A DNA stretch of 64,000 bases from Agathobaculum sp. Marseille-P7918 (GCF_900625105.1 NZ_UYYD01000004.1:113382-177381); one strand, 5' to 3'. Shown: positions 40,141-51,133, numbered from the stretch's first letter. Translations and numbers: made by a program. Notes: a model not told the origin generated them from the letters alone.

Positions 40141-41208
40141 ATGCTGCAGATCAGAACACAGCTCACAGACCACAAGAAAACCAAGCCGGACGAGAATAGC
40201 CTGGGCTTTGGCATTTACTATACCGACCATATGCTGATTATCGATCACGATGAGGAGCAGGGTTGGCATGATGCCCGCATCGTACCGTACGAGCCTCTGT
40301 CGATTGATCCTGCGGCGATGGTGCTGCACTATGCGATGGAGTCCTTCGAGGGCATGAAGGCATACCGTACGCCGGACGGCTCGATCCAGCTGTTCCGCCC
40401 GGACAAGAACGCCCAGCGTATGATCAACACCAACCATCGTATGTGCCTGCCCAGCCTGCCGGTAGAGGATTTCGTGCAGGCCGTCAAGGCGCTGGTATCG
40501 GTGGAAAAGGATTGGGTGCCGCATCAGCCGGGCACCAGCCTGTACATCCGTCCGTTTGTCATTGCGACTGAGCCGCACCTCGGCGTGCGTCCGTCCAAGA
40601 CCCATCAGTTCATCATCATCTGCTCGCCGGTCGGCGCGTATTACTCCACCGGCATCAACCCGGTCAAGATCTTCGTTGAGGATGAGTACACCCGTGCTTG
40701 CCCCGGCGGTACCGGCTTTACCAAGTGCGGCGGCAACTACGCGGCCAGCCTGATTTCGCAGGTCAAGGCGCACGAGCTGGGCTATGAGCAGACCCTGTGG
40801 CTGGACGGCGTGGAGCACAAGTATGTCGAAGAGGTTGGCTCGATGAACTGCTTCTTCAAGATCGACGGCACGGTTTACACCGCTCCCTGCATCGGTACGG
40901 TTCTGCCGGGCGTCACCCGCATGAGCTGCATCGACCTGCTCAAGCACTGGGGCATTCCGGTATCCGAAGAGCGCCTGCCGATCGTGGACGTGATGCAGGC
41001 TTCCAAGGACGGCAAGCTGGAAGAGGTGTTCGGCACGGGCACGGCGGCGGTTATCTCTCCGGTAGGCGAGCTGCGCTATGAGGGCGATGTGGCCTACATC
41101 AACAACGGCGAGATCGGCCCGATCACCCACAAGCTGTATGACACGCTGACCGGCATCCAGTGGGGCACCCAGCCGGACGAGCTGGGCTGGACGGTCAAGG
41201 TAGACTGA
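40141..41208 (+). CDS. ilvE: Branched-chain-amino-acid aminotransferase
   Basis: A 355-aa class IV PLP enzyme of the long BCAT type, interconverting Leu/Ile/Val and their 2-keto acids. The PLP lysine is K195 in GFTKCGGNYAASL; other signatures are LHYAMESFEGMKAYR, SLYIRPFVIATE, EEVGSMNCFFK and FGTGTAAVISPVGEL. It is monocistronic between its own promoter and a terminator. Confidence 0.97.
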   Translation: MLQIRTQLTDHKKTKPDENSLGFGIYYTDHMLIIDHDEEQGWHDARIVPYEPLSIDPAAMVLHYAMESFEGMKAYRTPDGSIQLFRPDKNAQRMINTNHRMCLPSLPVEDFVQAVKALVSVEKDWVPHQPGTSLYIRPFVIATEPHLGVRPSKTHQFIIICSPVGAYYSTGINPVKIFVEDEYTRACPGGTGFTKCGGNYAASLISQVKAHELGYEQTLWLDGVEHKYVEEVGSMNCFFKIDGTVYTAPCIGTVLPGVTRMSCIDLLKHWGIPVSEERLPIVDVMQASKDGKLEEVFGTGTAAVISPVGELRYEGDVAYINNGEIGPITHKLYDTLTGIQWGTQPDELGWTVKVD

Positions 41209-41231
41209 TCGAACGGTTTTTCAGCAAAAGC

Positions 41232-41268
41232 AAACTCCCTTCGACGCGTCAAGCGCCGAAGGGAGTTT
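41232..41268 (+). terminator. Terminator of ilvE
   Basis: AAACTCCCTTCG with its complement 41257-41268 and a 13-base loop, followed by TTTT. It may serve the convergent SLOG gene as well. Confidence 0.75.
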
Positions 41269-41278
41269 TTGTGTTCCG

Positions 41279-41791
41279 TCAAAAAAGCTGCATCTGGCAG
41301 CCTGCCAGGTTGACGATCCGCAGTCCGCTTTGCTCCGCCATGCGGACGGTCTGCGCCGTACCGCCCGGCTTGCCGTCGAAATAGCAGATGAGCAGGGAAG
41401 AGGCGTCCACCATAAAGCGGTTGCGCGCGGCGTAGCAGCCGGTATAGTAGTCGCGGGACAGCGCGAAAACGCGGTCCGCCGCGAGCAGGCAGTGGTTGAA
41501 GCGACGCTTCCAGTCGAGGGTGTAGCGCTCGGCCTGCTGGTCAAACGGGACGGCGCAGAACAGCTGCACAGGCAGCGATGCGCGGGCGCGCAGCACGGCT
41601 TCGGCCGCCCATAGGTCGAAGCCGGTGGACATGCCGGAGAAAAAGACCGTGTAGCCTTGCGCCGCGGCATCTGCAATCGCGCAGTCGAGCGCGGACAGCA
41701 GCGCATCGGCTCGCGGATCGTTCGCCGCAAACGGCATTTTTTCGGCACGGTACCCGGAAAAACAACAGGTCACGGCACGATCGGTCGGCAT
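41279..41791 (-). CDS. DUF1273 (YpsA-like SLOG superfamily) protein
   Basis: A 170-aa Rossmann-like protein. Features of DUF1273/SLOG: CCFSGYRAEKM at the N-terminus, FFSGMSTGFDLWAAEAVL (near 50-67), the polar AVPFDQQAERY and the YTGCYAARNRFMVDASS segment. Such proteins are thought to bind nucleotides or nucleotide-derived ligands. ATG 41791 follows GGAGGTG; the upstream TTG is within the ribosome site. Its promoter carries a LexA-type box at the start of transcription, so SOS control is likely. Confidence 0.83.
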   Translation of the reverse strand: MPTDRAVTCCFSGYRAEKMPFAANDPRADALLSALDCAIADAAAQGYTVFFSGMSTGFDLWAAEAVLRARASLPVQLFCAVPFDQQAERYTLDWKRRFNHCLLAADRVFALSRDYYTGCYAARNRFMVDASSLLICYFDGKPGGTAQTVRMAEQSGLRIVNLAGCQMQLF

Positions 41792-41809
41792 TCGCCTCAC
41801 CTCCAATCA

Positions 41810-41821
41810 GAACAAATGTTC
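41810..41821. promoter_or_regulatory. LexA (SOS) box on the SLOG gene promoter
   Basis: GAACAAATGTTC fits GAAC-RNRY-GTTC, the Gram-positive LexA/DinR consensus. It sits just downstream of the -10 box at 41832-41837, over the expected start site of the minus-strand transcript. Confidence 0.65.
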
Positions 41822-41831
41822 TATTATGGAC

Positions 41832-41860
41832 AGTATACCGCTTTCTGCGGCAAAACGCAA
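41832..41860 (-). promoter_or_regulatory. Promoter of the SLOG gene
   Basis: On the minus strand TTGCGT (41855-41860), 17 bp, TATACT (41832-41837). Confidence 0.75.
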
Positions 41861-41861
41861 G

Positions 41862-41890
41862 TTGTAAATGGGAAAAAAAGCTGGTACAAT
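41862..41890 (+). promoter_or_regulatory. Promoter of the YihY-family gene
   Basis: TTGTAA (41862-41867), 17 bp, TACAAT (41885-41890), back-to-back with the SLOG promoter. Confidence 0.7.
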
Positions 41891-41922
41891 AATAAAAACT
41901 GCGGCGGAAAGAGGAGGGTGCC

Positions 41923-42774
41923 ATGAACGGACAAAACCGATTTTTCTATTTGGTCAAACGCATGGTTTACCGATACTTTTCGGATGGCATTCCGCAGGCG
42001 GCGGCAGAATTGTCGTATTTCCTGCTGTTTTCCATTTTCCCGCTGCTGATTTTTCTCAATGCGCTTTTGGCGCGCCTGAACCTGTCGCTGGAAGGCATTC
42101 AGCCTGTGCTGGAAATGCTGCCCAAGAGCTTGCAGCAGCTGATCGTTTCCTATCTGGACCAGCTTGCGGCAACGCCGCCGGTCAGTCCCATGCTGATCGG
42201 CATCGGCCTGACGCTGTATTTCCTTTCACGCGCGGTACGCTCGATGATGCGCACGGTTAATGACATCTACCATGTCGAGGTGGCGCGCGGCATGATCCGG
42301 GATGTGCTGATTTCGTTTGGCATCACGGCGGGATTTTTGGTATCGGTCGTGTGCAGCTTCGTGCTGGTCGTTGCGGGCAAGGCGCTGATCCGCCTGCTGC
42401 CGCGCGTGGCGCCCATTCCGCAGCCGGTGCTCAACATGACCCATGACGCCAGCTTTTGGGTGATGATCCCGTTCATTTTCGTGTTTCTGATGCTGTTTAA
42501 CCGCGTCGTACCCAACCTGCATCTCAAGTTCCGGGAGGTGTGGCCGGGCGCGCTGTTTTCGCTCGTGGCATGGCTGCTGGTTTCGTGGGGATTTTCGTTT
42601 TATGTGGACAATATGGCGCGTTATTCCGTGCTGTATGGTTCGCTGGGCGCCATCATCGTGCTGATGCTGTGGCTGTATATCGTCAGTATGATCCTGCTGA
42701 TGGGGCCGCAGCTCAACCATACGCTGGTGGTTATGCGGCTGTACCGGCTGGAAAACCAAAAGCATATTGATTAA
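41923..42774 (+). CDS. YihY/BrkB family membrane protein
   Basis: A 283-aa protein with about six membrane helices (PF03631). Conserved features include AAELSYFLLFSIFPLLIFL (first helix), LSRAVRSMMRTVNDIY, and the last segments YGSLGAIIVLMLWLY and MGPQLNH (near 262). Formerly called RNase BN; the true function is unknown. It is transcribed with or just ahead of the flavoprotein gene 46 bp downstream. Confidence 0.9.
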   Translation: MNGQNRFFYLVKRMVYRYFSDGIPQAAAELSYFLLFSIFPLLIFLNALLARLNLSLEGIQPVLEMLPKSLQQLIVSYLDQLAATPPVSPMLIGIGLTLYFLSRAVRSMMRTVNDIYHVEVARGMIRDVLISFGITAGFLVSVVCSFVLVVAGKALIRLLPRVAPIPQPVLNMTHDASFWVMIPFIFVFLMLFNRVVPNLHLKFREVWPGALFSLVAWLLVSWGFSFYVDNMARYSVLYGSLGAIIVLMLWLYIVSMILLMGPQLNHTLVVMRLYRLENQKHID

Positions 42775-42820
42775 CAAGCTGCATCCGGATGCCGGATGAA
42801 AAAAGAGGAGGACAAGAAAA

Positions 42821-43447
42821 ATGAAAGTTGTAGCGATCAATGGTTCGCCGCGCAAGGGCGGCAACTGTGCGCAGATGCTCGACGTGCTGGGCAAGGTGCT
42901 CGAGCAGGAGGGCATCGAGTTTGAGGTATGCCAGCCGGGCGCCAAGGTGCATCCGTGCATGGCCTGCTACCACTGCCTGAACAACAACACGCTGCGCTGC
43001 GTGCAGAACGATGACGGCGTCAATGAGATCATCGAAAAGTGCATCGCGGCGGACGGCATCGTGCTGGCCTCGCCGGTTTACCACGGCGGCATTGCGGGCA
43101 GCATGAAGTGCGTGATGGACCGCATCATGCTTGCGGCCTGCTGCGGCGAAAATCAGTTCCACCACAAGGTGGGCGCGGCGCTCTGCACCCTGCGCCGTTC
43201 GGGCGGCATGGAGACCTATCAGCAGCTGCTCGGCTTGATGGACGCGATGGAGATGGTGCTGGTCACCTCGGATTATTGGAATGCGGTGCATGGCGCGGAA
43301 ATCGGCGAGTGCAAGCAGGATATCGAGGGCGTGGAAGTCATCGAAAAGCTGGGCCGCAACATTGCGTGGATGCTCAAGGTGATCGACAAGGCCGGGATCG
43401 AGCCCCCGGAAACCCATCCCCGCACCATGTTCAATTACATCCGCTGA
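42821..43447 (+). CDS. Flavodoxin-fold NAD(P)H-dependent FMN reductase-like protein
   Basis: A 208-aa flavoprotein of the NADPH-dependent FMN reductase/iron-sulfur flavoprotein kind. The FMN phosphate loop is INGSPRKGGNCAQML (near 6-20), the Cys segment HPCMACYHC (near 44-52), and LASPVYHGGIAGSMK (near 84-98) binds the isoalloxazine. A classical iron-sulfur flavoprotein has more closely spaced Cys, so the cluster is doubtful. It may reduce quinones, flavins or nitro compounds. The ribosome site is AGAGGAGG and a terminator follows. Confidence 0.83.
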   Translation: MKVVAINGSPRKGGNCAQMLDVLGKVLEQEGIEFEVCQPGAKVHPCMACYHCLNNNTLRCVQNDDGVNEIIEKCIAADGIVLASPVYHGGIAGSMKCVMDRIMLAACCGENQFHHKVGAALCTLRRSGGMETYQQLLGLMDAMEMVLVTSDYWNAVHGAEIGECKQDIEGVEVIEKLGRNIAWMLKVIDKAGIEPPETHPRTMFNYIR

Positions 43448-43456
43448 AACAGCAGG

Positions 43457-43483
43457 AAAGGCACCTTGGGTGCCTTTCTTTTT
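43457..43483 (+). terminator. Terminator of the flavoprotein gene
   Basis: AAAGGCACC/GGTGCCTTT stem with loop TTG followed by CTTTTT. Confidence 0.8.
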
Positions 43484-43613
43484 ATCGCGGATTGCACGGA
43501 AATGGGATGCATTTTTTGAGTAAATTGTCCAATATATACCCAAAAATTGCAAGACTGTCGCTTTTTTTCTGTGAAAATTCACAAATTATTAACAGGATAT
43601 TACCGAATTGTCA

Positions 43614-43642
43614 TTGAAGCCTTGCGCTTTTCCAGATACAAT
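43614..43642 (+). promoter_or_regulatory. Promoter of citrate synthase
   Basis: TTGAAG (43614-43619), 17 bp, TACAAT (43637-43642). Its start site near 43649 favours ATG 43685 over ATG 43661. Confidence 0.65.
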
Positions 43643-43684
43643 ATATACATGGGATAGTATATGCTGGAAAGGGATGGATACTAT

Positions 43685-45052
43685 ATGACGGCAGAACACG
43701 ATATTTTGCAGGTCACGCCGCGGGTGGAAGCACTGGCGTCGCTGTGCGCCAGACATGACCACATTGATGCAGCGTTGTATAAGGAATACGACGTCAAGCG
43801 CGGTCTGCGTGACCTGAACGGAGAAGGCGTCCTCGCGGGACTGACCAATATATCGGATATCATCTCCAAAAAAGAGGTGGACGGTAAGCTGGTTCCCTGT
43901 GACGGTGAGCTGTATTATCGCGGCATCAAGATCAACGATCTGGTGCAGGGGTTCATTCGGGATGGCCGCAAGGGTTACGAGGAAGTGGCGTATTTGCTGC
44001 TGTTCGGTGAGCTGCCGGACGCCAAACGGCTGAGCGATTTCAAAAGCCTGCTGGCGCAGGGCCGTACGCTGCCGACCAATTTCACGCGTGACGTCATCAT
44101 GAAAGCGCCGACGCATGACATGATGAACAGCCTTTCGCGCAGCGTGCTGACGCTGGCGTCTTATGACAACAAAGCGGACGAGATTACGCTGCCCAATGTG
44201 CTGCGGCAGTGCCTGATGCTGATTTCGGTGTTCCCGATGCTCGCGGTTTACTCGTATCATGCCTATAATTACTATGAGCGCGGCGAAAGCATGTATATTC
44301 ATTATCCGTCGGACAGCCTGTCCACGGCATCCAATTTTCTGCGCATGCTGCGGCCGGATATGAAATATACGCCGCTGGAAGCGAGCGTGCTCGATCTGGC
44401 GCTCGTGCTGCATATGGAGCATGGCGGCGGCAACAACTCTTCGTTCACCACCCATGTGGTCACCTCGTCGGGTACGGATACCTATTCCGCGATTTCGGCG
44501 GCGCTTGGCTCGCTCAAGGGCCCCAAGCACGGCGGCGCGAACTATAAGGTTGTGCAGATGTTCGAGGATATGAAAAAGAACGTTACGGATACAACCGATG
44601 AGGAAGCGGTTGCGGATTATCTGGGCCGACTGCTGCGCCGGGAAGCGTTTGACCGTAAAGGCCTGATCTACGGTTTGGGCCATGCGGTTTACTCGATCTC
44701 CGATCCCCGTGCCGAGGTGTTCAAGTCCTTCGTCGGACAGCTGGCGCACGAGAAGGGCAGGGATGCGGATTTTGCGCTGTATTCGCTGGTTGCGCGGCTG
44801 GCGCCCGAGGTGATCGCGCATGAGCGCCATATTTACAAGGGCGTTTCGGCGAACGTCGATTTTTATTCAGGCTTCGTGTATTCCATGCTGGGGCTGCCGC
44901 CCGAGCTGTACACGCCTGTGTTTGCCATTGCGCGTATCGTGGGCTGGAGCGCGCATCGACTGGAAGAGCTGGTCAATACGGACAAGATCATCCGTCCGGC
45001 GTACCGCTGCGTACAGCCGGCAACCGCATATATTTCGCTTAAGGATCGTTGA
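43685..45052 (+). CDS. Citrate synthase
   Basis: A 455-aa citrate/2-methylcitrate synthase-family enzyme condensing acetyl-CoA with oxaloacetate. Catalytic residues: His in MEHGGGNNSSF (near 245), His in LKGPKHGGAN (near 284) and Asp in YSISDPRAEVF (near 342). The N-terminal extension of 60 residues is typical of the Clostridia type. ATG 43685 follows GGAAAGGGATGG; an upstream ATG at 43661 is too near the predicted transcript start. It probably serves glutamate synthesis; no aconitase or IDH is adjacent. Confidence 0.93.
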   Translation: MTAEHDILQVTPRVEALASLCARHDHIDAALYKEYDVKRGLRDLNGEGVLAGLTNISDIISKKEVDGKLVPCDGELYYRGIKINDLVQGFIRDGRKGYEEVAYLLLFGELPDAKRLSDFKSLLAQGRTLPTNFTRDVIMKAPTHDMMNSLSRSVLTLASYDNKADEITLPNVLRQCLMLISVFPMLAVYSYHAYNYYERGESMYIHYPSDSLSTASNFLRMLRPDMKYTPLEASVLDLALVLHMEHGGGNNSSFTTHVVTSSGTDTYSAISAALGSLKGPKHGGANYKVVQMFEDMKKNVTDTTDEEAVADYLGRLLRREAFDRKGLIYGLGHAVYSISDPRAEVFKSFVGQLAHEKGRDADFALYSLVARLAPEVIAHERHIYKGVSANVDFYSGFVYSMLGLPPELYTPVFAIARIVGWSAHRLEELVNTDKIIRPAYRCVQPATAYISLKDR

Positions 45053-45080
45053 TTTTTGATTTGGGATAGGAGGAAGAACA

Positions 45081-45947
45081 ATGAAATCGATCGGATTTAT
45101 CGGCGTTGGTGTGATGGGGCGTTCCATGGTGAAAAACCTGCTCAAAGCAGGCTATGAAGTGGCGATTTATTCGCGTACCAAATCCAAGCTGGCGGATTTT
45201 CTGGCGGAAAACGATGTCACTTGGTGCGATTCGGCTGCGGCGTGTGCCGTTGGCCGGGATGCAGTGATCACGATGGTAGGATACCCGAAGGATGTCGAGC
45301 AGGTGTATTTCGGACAGGAGGGCATTCTTGCCGCCGCGCAGCCGGGTACCTATCTGATTGACATGACGACGACCGACCCGAAATTGTCCGTGCGCATTTA
45401 TGAAGAGGGCAAGGCGAGCGGTCTGCACACGCTGGATGCGCCGGTTTCCGGCGGCGATACGGGTGCGAAAAACGGCACGCTGTCCATCATGGTCGGCGGC
45501 GACGAGGCGGATTTTCAGGCCTGCTTGCCGCTGTTTGAGGCCATGGGCAAGCAGATCGTGTATGAAGGCCCGGCAGGTGCAGGCCAGCACACCAAGATGG
45601 CCAACCAGATCGCGATTGCGGGTACGATTGCCGGCGTCAGCGAAGCGCTGGCCTATGCCGAGCGGGCTGGGCTGGATACGCAGAAGATGCTCGACAGCAT
45701 TTCCAAGGGTGCGGCCGGCTCGTGGCAGATGGAGAACCTGATGCCCAAGATGATGCGAGAGGATTATGCGCCCGGCTTTTTCCTCAAGCACTTTATCAAG
45801 GACATGAAAATCGCGCAGGGGCAGGGCTTTGGCTCGCTGCCCGTGCTCGAGCGGGTCTGCACGATGTATGGCGACCTCGAAGCCGAGGGCATGGGCGATC
45901 TGGGCACGCAGGCGCTTATCCGCTACTATCGCGGCACGGACAAGTAA
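45081..45947 (+). CDS. NAD(P)-dependent beta-hydroxyacid dehydrogenase (HIBADH family)
   Basis: A 288-aa enzyme of the 3-hydroxyisobutyrate/tartronate semialdehyde reductase family. The Rossmann motif is GFIGVGVMGRSMVKNL (near 4-19), the substrate motif DAPVSGGDTGAKNG (near 118-131) and the catalytic Lys in QHTKMANQ (near 169). The substrate is not predictable. It starts 28 bp after citrate synthase and shares its transcript, ending in a terminator. Confidence 0.92.
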   Translation: MKSIGFIGVGVMGRSMVKNLLKAGYEVAIYSRTKSKLADFLAENDVTWCDSAAACAVGRDAVITMVGYPKDVEQVYFGQEGILAAAQPGTYLIDMTTTDPKLSVRIYEEGKASGLHTLDAPVSGGDTGAKNGTLSIMVGGDEADFQACLPLFEAMGKQIVYEGPAGAGQHTKMANQIAIAGTIAGVSEALAYAERAGLDTQKMLDSISKGAAGSWQMENLMPKMMREDYAPGFFLKHFIKDMKIAQGQGFGSLPVLERVCTMYGDLEAEGMGDLGTQALIRYYRGTDK

Positions 45948-45964
45948 CGAAAAAAACATAAAAC

Positions 45965-45994
45965 AAGACCCGGAACGATTTCGTTCCGGGTCTT
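45965..45994 (+). terminator. Bidirectional terminator
   Basis: A 13-bp perfect stem (45965-45977 with 45982-45994) between the convergent dehydrogenase and dnaJ. Confidence 0.85.
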
Positions 45995-46004
45995 ATTATG
46001 TGAT

Positions 46005-47153
46005 TTAGTCGAGGTCCAGTGCGTTTTTGACTTTATCCCAAAAGCCCTTGCGCTTGCTCTGGTTTTCGTCGGTAGACAGTTCTTCAAACTCACGCAGCAG
46101 TTTCTTCTGCTTTTCGGACAGATTGCGCGGCACTTCGATGCTGACGCGGACATACTGGTCGCCGCGGCCGCGGCCGTTTACGTTCTGGATGCCCTTGCCC
46201 TTCATGCGGAACACTGTGCCGGTCTGTGTGCCTTCCGGTACCTTGTATTCCACGCGGCCGTCGATGGTCGGCACTTGCAGCGTGTCGCCCAAAGCCGCCT
46301 GCGTGAAGGAAATCGGGATATCGACGTAGACGTCCTGTCCTTCGCGGGTGAAGATCGGATGCGGACGGATGGAGATCGTCACAAACAGATCGCCCGCCGG
46401 GCCGCCGTTGACGCCGGCATTGCCCTGCCCACGCTGTTGGATGGACTGGCCTTCGTCGATACCGGCCGGGATGTTGACCTTGAACTTGCGCGTCTTGCGC
46501 ACGCGGCCCGCACCGCCGCACTTGGGGCACGGCTTTTTGATGATCTTGCCGGTGCCGCGGCAGTTCGGGCAGGCGCCCTGCGTCTGGAACATGCCCAGCG
46601 GCGTGCGCTGGGTCTGCGTTACCACACCGGTACCGCGGCAGTTGGGGCAGGTTTCTGCGCTCGTGCCCTTGGCCGCGCCCGTGCCGCCGCATGCGTCACA
46701 GGATTCGATGCGGTTGACCGAGATCTCCTTTTCACAGCCGAAAGCCGCTTCCTCAAACGAGAGGATGATATTCTGCCGGATGGACTCGCCGCGCTGCGGT
46801 GCATTGCGGCGCGAACTGCGGCTGCCGCCAAAACCGCCGCCGAAGAACGAGCCGAACAGGTCGCCGAGGTCGCCCATGTCAAAGCCGCCGAAGCCGCCGG
46901 CGCCTGCGCCGCCGCCATAGCTCGGATCGACGCCTGCAAAGCCGAACTGGTCGTATTTCGCGCGCTTGTCTTTATCGGACAGCACTTCATACGCCTCGTT
47001 GACTTCCTTGAACTTGTCGGCAGCCTCCGGATTATCTTTATTCAGATCGGGGTGGTATTTACGGGCAAGACGGCGGTAAGCCTTTTTCAGCTCTTCCTCG
47101 CTCGCGCCTTTTTGTACGCCCAGCACCTCGTAATAGTCTCTTTTATCAGCCAT
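46005..47153 (-). CDS. dnaJ: Chaperone protein DnaJ
   Basis: A 382-aa type I J-protein. J domain with HPD (YHPDLNKDN, near 33), Gly/Phe-rich linker (about 75-115), four CxxCxGxG zinc repeats (about 150-215: [16 protein letters not shown] twice, CPKCGGAG) and two beta-sandwich domains. It stimulates the ATPase of DnaK. Last gene of hrcA-grpE-dnaK-dnaJ. Confidence 0.98.
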   Translation of the reverse strand: MADKRDYYEVLGVQKGASEEELKKAYRRLARKYHPDLNKDNPEAADKFKEVNEAYEVLSDKDKRAKYDQFGFAGVDPSYGGGAGAGGFGGFDMGDLGDLFGSFFGGGFGGSRSSRRNAPQRGESIRQNIILSFEEAAFGCEKEISVNRIESCDACGGTGAAKGTSAETCPNCRGTGVVTQTQRTPLGMFQTQGACPNCRGTGKIIKKPCPKCGGAGRVRKTRKFKVNIPAGIDEGQSIQQRGQGNAGVNGGPAGDLFVTISIRPHPIFTREGQDVYVDIPISFTQAALGDTLQVPTIDGRVEYKVPEGTQTGTVFRMKGKGIQNVNGRGRGDQYVRVSIEVPRNLSEKQKKLLREFEELSTDENQSKRKGFWDKVKNALDLD

Positions 47154-47180
47154 TGTGATCCCTCAAATAACGGAAAATAG

Positions 47181-47225
47181 CATGCCGCAGGGCGGAACGG
47201 AACCCGTTCCGCCCCACGCGGCATG
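47181..47225 (-). promoter_or_regulatory. Intergenic hairpin between dnaK and dnaJ
   Basis: CATGCCGC/GCGGCATG outer stem and a 10-bp inner stem GGCGGAACGG/CCGTTCCGCC, separated by short bulges. There is no T-run, so it is more likely an mRNA processing or stability element that adjusts the dnaK:dnaJ ratio than a full terminator. Confidence 0.6.
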
Positions 47226-47229
47226 GAAA

Positions 47230-49122
<1,893 letters not shown>

Positions 49123-49154
49123 CTATTTTCGCGCTGTTGGGCGCGCATTTATCC

Positions 49155-49180
49155 GGAAATTTCTCACCTGAGAAATTTCC
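49155..49180 (-). promoter_or_regulatory. Intergenic hairpin between grpE and dnaK
   Basis: GGAAATTTCTC/GAGAAATTTCC, an 11-bp perfect stem with a four-base loop and no T-run. It probably protects or separates the grpE and dnaK messages. Confidence 0.55.
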
Positions 49181-49219
49181 ATAAAAACCGGGAGCGTCTC
49201 TCGATTTTTATTCCTCGTT

Positions 49220-49765
49220 TTAGTTGGCAACCTTGACCATCGCGTGGCGGATGACCTTGTCGCCGATCTGGAAGCCCTGCTGGAACACCTCGGCGATGAC
49301 GTTTTCGCCCAAGCTGTCGTCCTCCACATGCATCACAGCGTTGTGGAAGTTGGGATCGAAGCCGGTGCCTGCGGACGCCTCGATGATCGTGACGTTTAAG
49401 CCCTTGAGGCTTTCGACCAGCTGGGTCATGGTCATTTCCACGCCCTTTTTGTATTCCATGTCCGCGGTTTCCGCCTTGATCGCGCGCTCCAGATTGTCGT
49501 AAGTCGGCAAGAGCGCCTTGACCGCGTGGCTGACCGCGTCATTATACGACTGCTCGCGTTCGCGTTGGCTGCGCTTGCGGAAGTTGTCATATTCCGCCGC
49601 CATGCGCAGGTAACGGTCGTTGAGTTCGTCAAACTTGGCCTTCCAGTCCTCAGCGGGCTGTGCGGCAGGCTGTTCCGTTCCCGTTTGTTCGGCAGCGGTT
49701 TCGGCTGCCTGCTCCGCTGCTGCCTGTTCGGTTTCGGCGGTTTCGGGCTGTTTCTTTTTGCTCAT
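49220..49765 (-). CDS. grpE: Nucleotide exchange factor GrpE
   Basis: A 181-aa GrpE that releases ADP from DnaK. The N-terminal 40 residues are Glu/Ala/Thr-rich and disordered, then a long coiled coil (about 43-110, LNDRYLRMAAEYDNFRKRS) and the C-terminal beta domain (VIAEVFQQGFQIGDKVIRHA). Second gene of the operon, 30 bp behind hrcA. Confidence 0.97.
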   Translation of the reverse strand: MSKKKQPETAETEQAAAEQAAETAAEQTGTEQPAAQPAEDWKAKFDELNDRYLRMAAEYDNFRKRSQREREQSYNDAVSHAVKALLPTYDNLERAIKAETADMEYKKGVEMTMTQLVESLKGLNVTIIEASAGTGFDPNFHNAVMHVEDDSLGENVIAEVFQQGFQIGDKVIRHAMVKVAN

Positions 49766-49795
49766 ATTGATTTGATGCCTCCATTTGCAAGGAAA

Positions 49796-50842
49796 TCAAT
49801 GATTCCCGTCTTTTTCATCCAAAAAGGTTTCCGCGATCAGCTTGTTCAGGCCCTTGGCAAAGCGGCTGAGCTGTGCGGACAGCTTGGCGTAATCCATGCG
49901 GGTCGGTCCGACAATGCCGATGGCGCCCTGACCGATGTGGCCGATATCATATTTTGCGTAAATCGCTGAGGTTTCACGCAGAGGATTGGCCCCGTTTTCC
50001 GGTCCGATGAAGAACTGGATACCATCGATCTTGCGGGTGGCCGGCAGCAGATGCTTGCGGTCATCCTCCATGTAATCGAGCAGCGCCTGCGCTTTGTGCA
50101 GGTCGCGGTACTCGGGGAAGCGCAGCAGCTTGTTGGTGCCTTCGAGAAAGACTTTTTGGTCGCTCAGCTCTTCGATCAGTTCCGCGATGTATTCGGCAAC
50201 CGGCGCGAGCAGCGCGGAAAGACCGGCGGCGCGGCGCACGATATCGAAACGCTCTGCGGTAATGTGGCTGAGCGGCAGGCCGGTCAATGTCTGGTTGAGC
50301 ACATAGGTGAGCAGCTCGGTTTCCTCTTTGGAAACGTCCGCCATCGTGCGCACCATCTTGTTTTTGACCGTGCCCGAATCGGTAACCACCACAATGACAA
50401 AGTTCATTTTGTCCACTGCGATGATCTCAAACTGCCGGATGGAGATTTGCGTCAGCGCAGGGGTGATGGCAACGGATGCGTAATTGGTCAGGCTGGAAAT
50501 CAGCTTGCCCGCCTCTTGGATCAGACGGTCCAGCTCCCGCACCTTGGTCTGCATCATGGACTGAAGCGGTGGATCGTCGTCGCCGGTATCCGCCGGCTGC
50601 TCCATCAGTTCATCCACATACAGGCGGTAACCCTGCGGAGAGGGAATCCGGCCGGCAGAGGTGTGCGGTTTTTCCAGATAGCCCATTTCCTCCAGTTCGC
50701 TCATTTCGTTGCGAATGGTGGCGGAGGAAAAGGGGAGGGAATGACCTTCCGTCAGTGCCTTGGAGCCGACCGGTTCGGCTGTGCGGATATAATCGCCGAT
50801 GATGGCTTTGAGGATTTGCTTTTTTCGCTCGGAAAGTTCCAC
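49796..50842 (-). CDS. hrcA: Heat-inducible transcription repressor HrcA
   Basis: A 348-aa repressor of class I heat-shock genes. N-terminal winged helix (ELSERKKQILKAIIGDYI, GSKAL, SSATIRNEMSELEEMGYL, HTSAGRIPS), then a GAF-like dimer domain with inserts. The start is GTG 50842, with AAAGGAG nine bases upstream; the longer frame starts inside the CIRCE operator. It represses its own operon through that operator with GroEL as co-chaperone. Confidence 0.97.
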   Translation of the reverse strand: MELSERKKQILKAIIGDYIRTAEPVGSKALTEGHSLPFSSATIRNEMSELEEMGYLEKPHTSAGRIPSPQGYRLYVDELMEQPADTGDDDPPLQSMMQTKVRELDRLIQEAGKLISSLTNYASVAITPALTQISIRQFEIIAVDKMNFVIVVVTDSGTVKNKMVRTMADVSKEETELLTYVLNQTLTGLPLSHITAERFDIVRRAAGLSALLAPVAEYIAELIEELSDQKVFLEGTNKLLRFPEYRDLHKAQALLDYMEDDRKHLLPATRKIDGIQFFIGPENGANPLRETSAIYAKYDIGHIGQGAIGIVGPTRMDYAKLSAQLSRFAKGLNKLIAETFLDEKDGNH

Positions 50843-50867
50843 CGAACCCGACTCCTTTCTATTGAGT

Positions 50868-50894
50868 TTAGCACTCATCCTTCCTGAGTGCTAA
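50868..50894. promoter_or_regulatory. CIRCE operator of the dnaK operon
   Basis: TTAGCACTC, nine bases, GAGTGCTAA, a perfect match to CIRCE, located between the hrcA promoter and its start codon. Confidence 0.98.
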
Positions 50895-50898
50895 ACTA

Positions 50899-50927
50899 AA
50901 TTTACCACCGTATAGCTGCAAAGTCAA
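50899..50927 (-). promoter_or_regulatory. Promoter of hrcA-grpE-dnaK-dnaJ
   Basis: On the minus strand TTGACT (50922-50927), 17 bp, TAAATT (50899-50904). The predicted start site falls at the edge of CIRCE, so HrcA blocks initiation. Confidence 0.85.
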
Positions 50928-51031
50928 GTGCCGTTTATGAATATTTTGTTAAATGATGTTCCGGTTGTTGTCACACCCGGGGACAGAGTGCCAAATCCAC
51001 ACGGAACAGCGGGAAATTGCGGCCTGTTTGC

Positions 51032-51060
51032 TTGCTTTTCGCGCGGTAAAATGATATGAT
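51032..51060 (+). promoter_or_regulatory. Promoter of the first Gfo/Idh/MocA gene
   Basis: TTGCTT (51032-51037), 17 bp, TATGAT (51055-51060). Confidence 0.7.
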
Positions 51061-51133
51061 AATGCATGGAGAAAAGCGGCAGTCGGCCGTGTGAGAGAGA
51101 AATATATTCTCAGAAAAGAAGGAGACAAATCAC

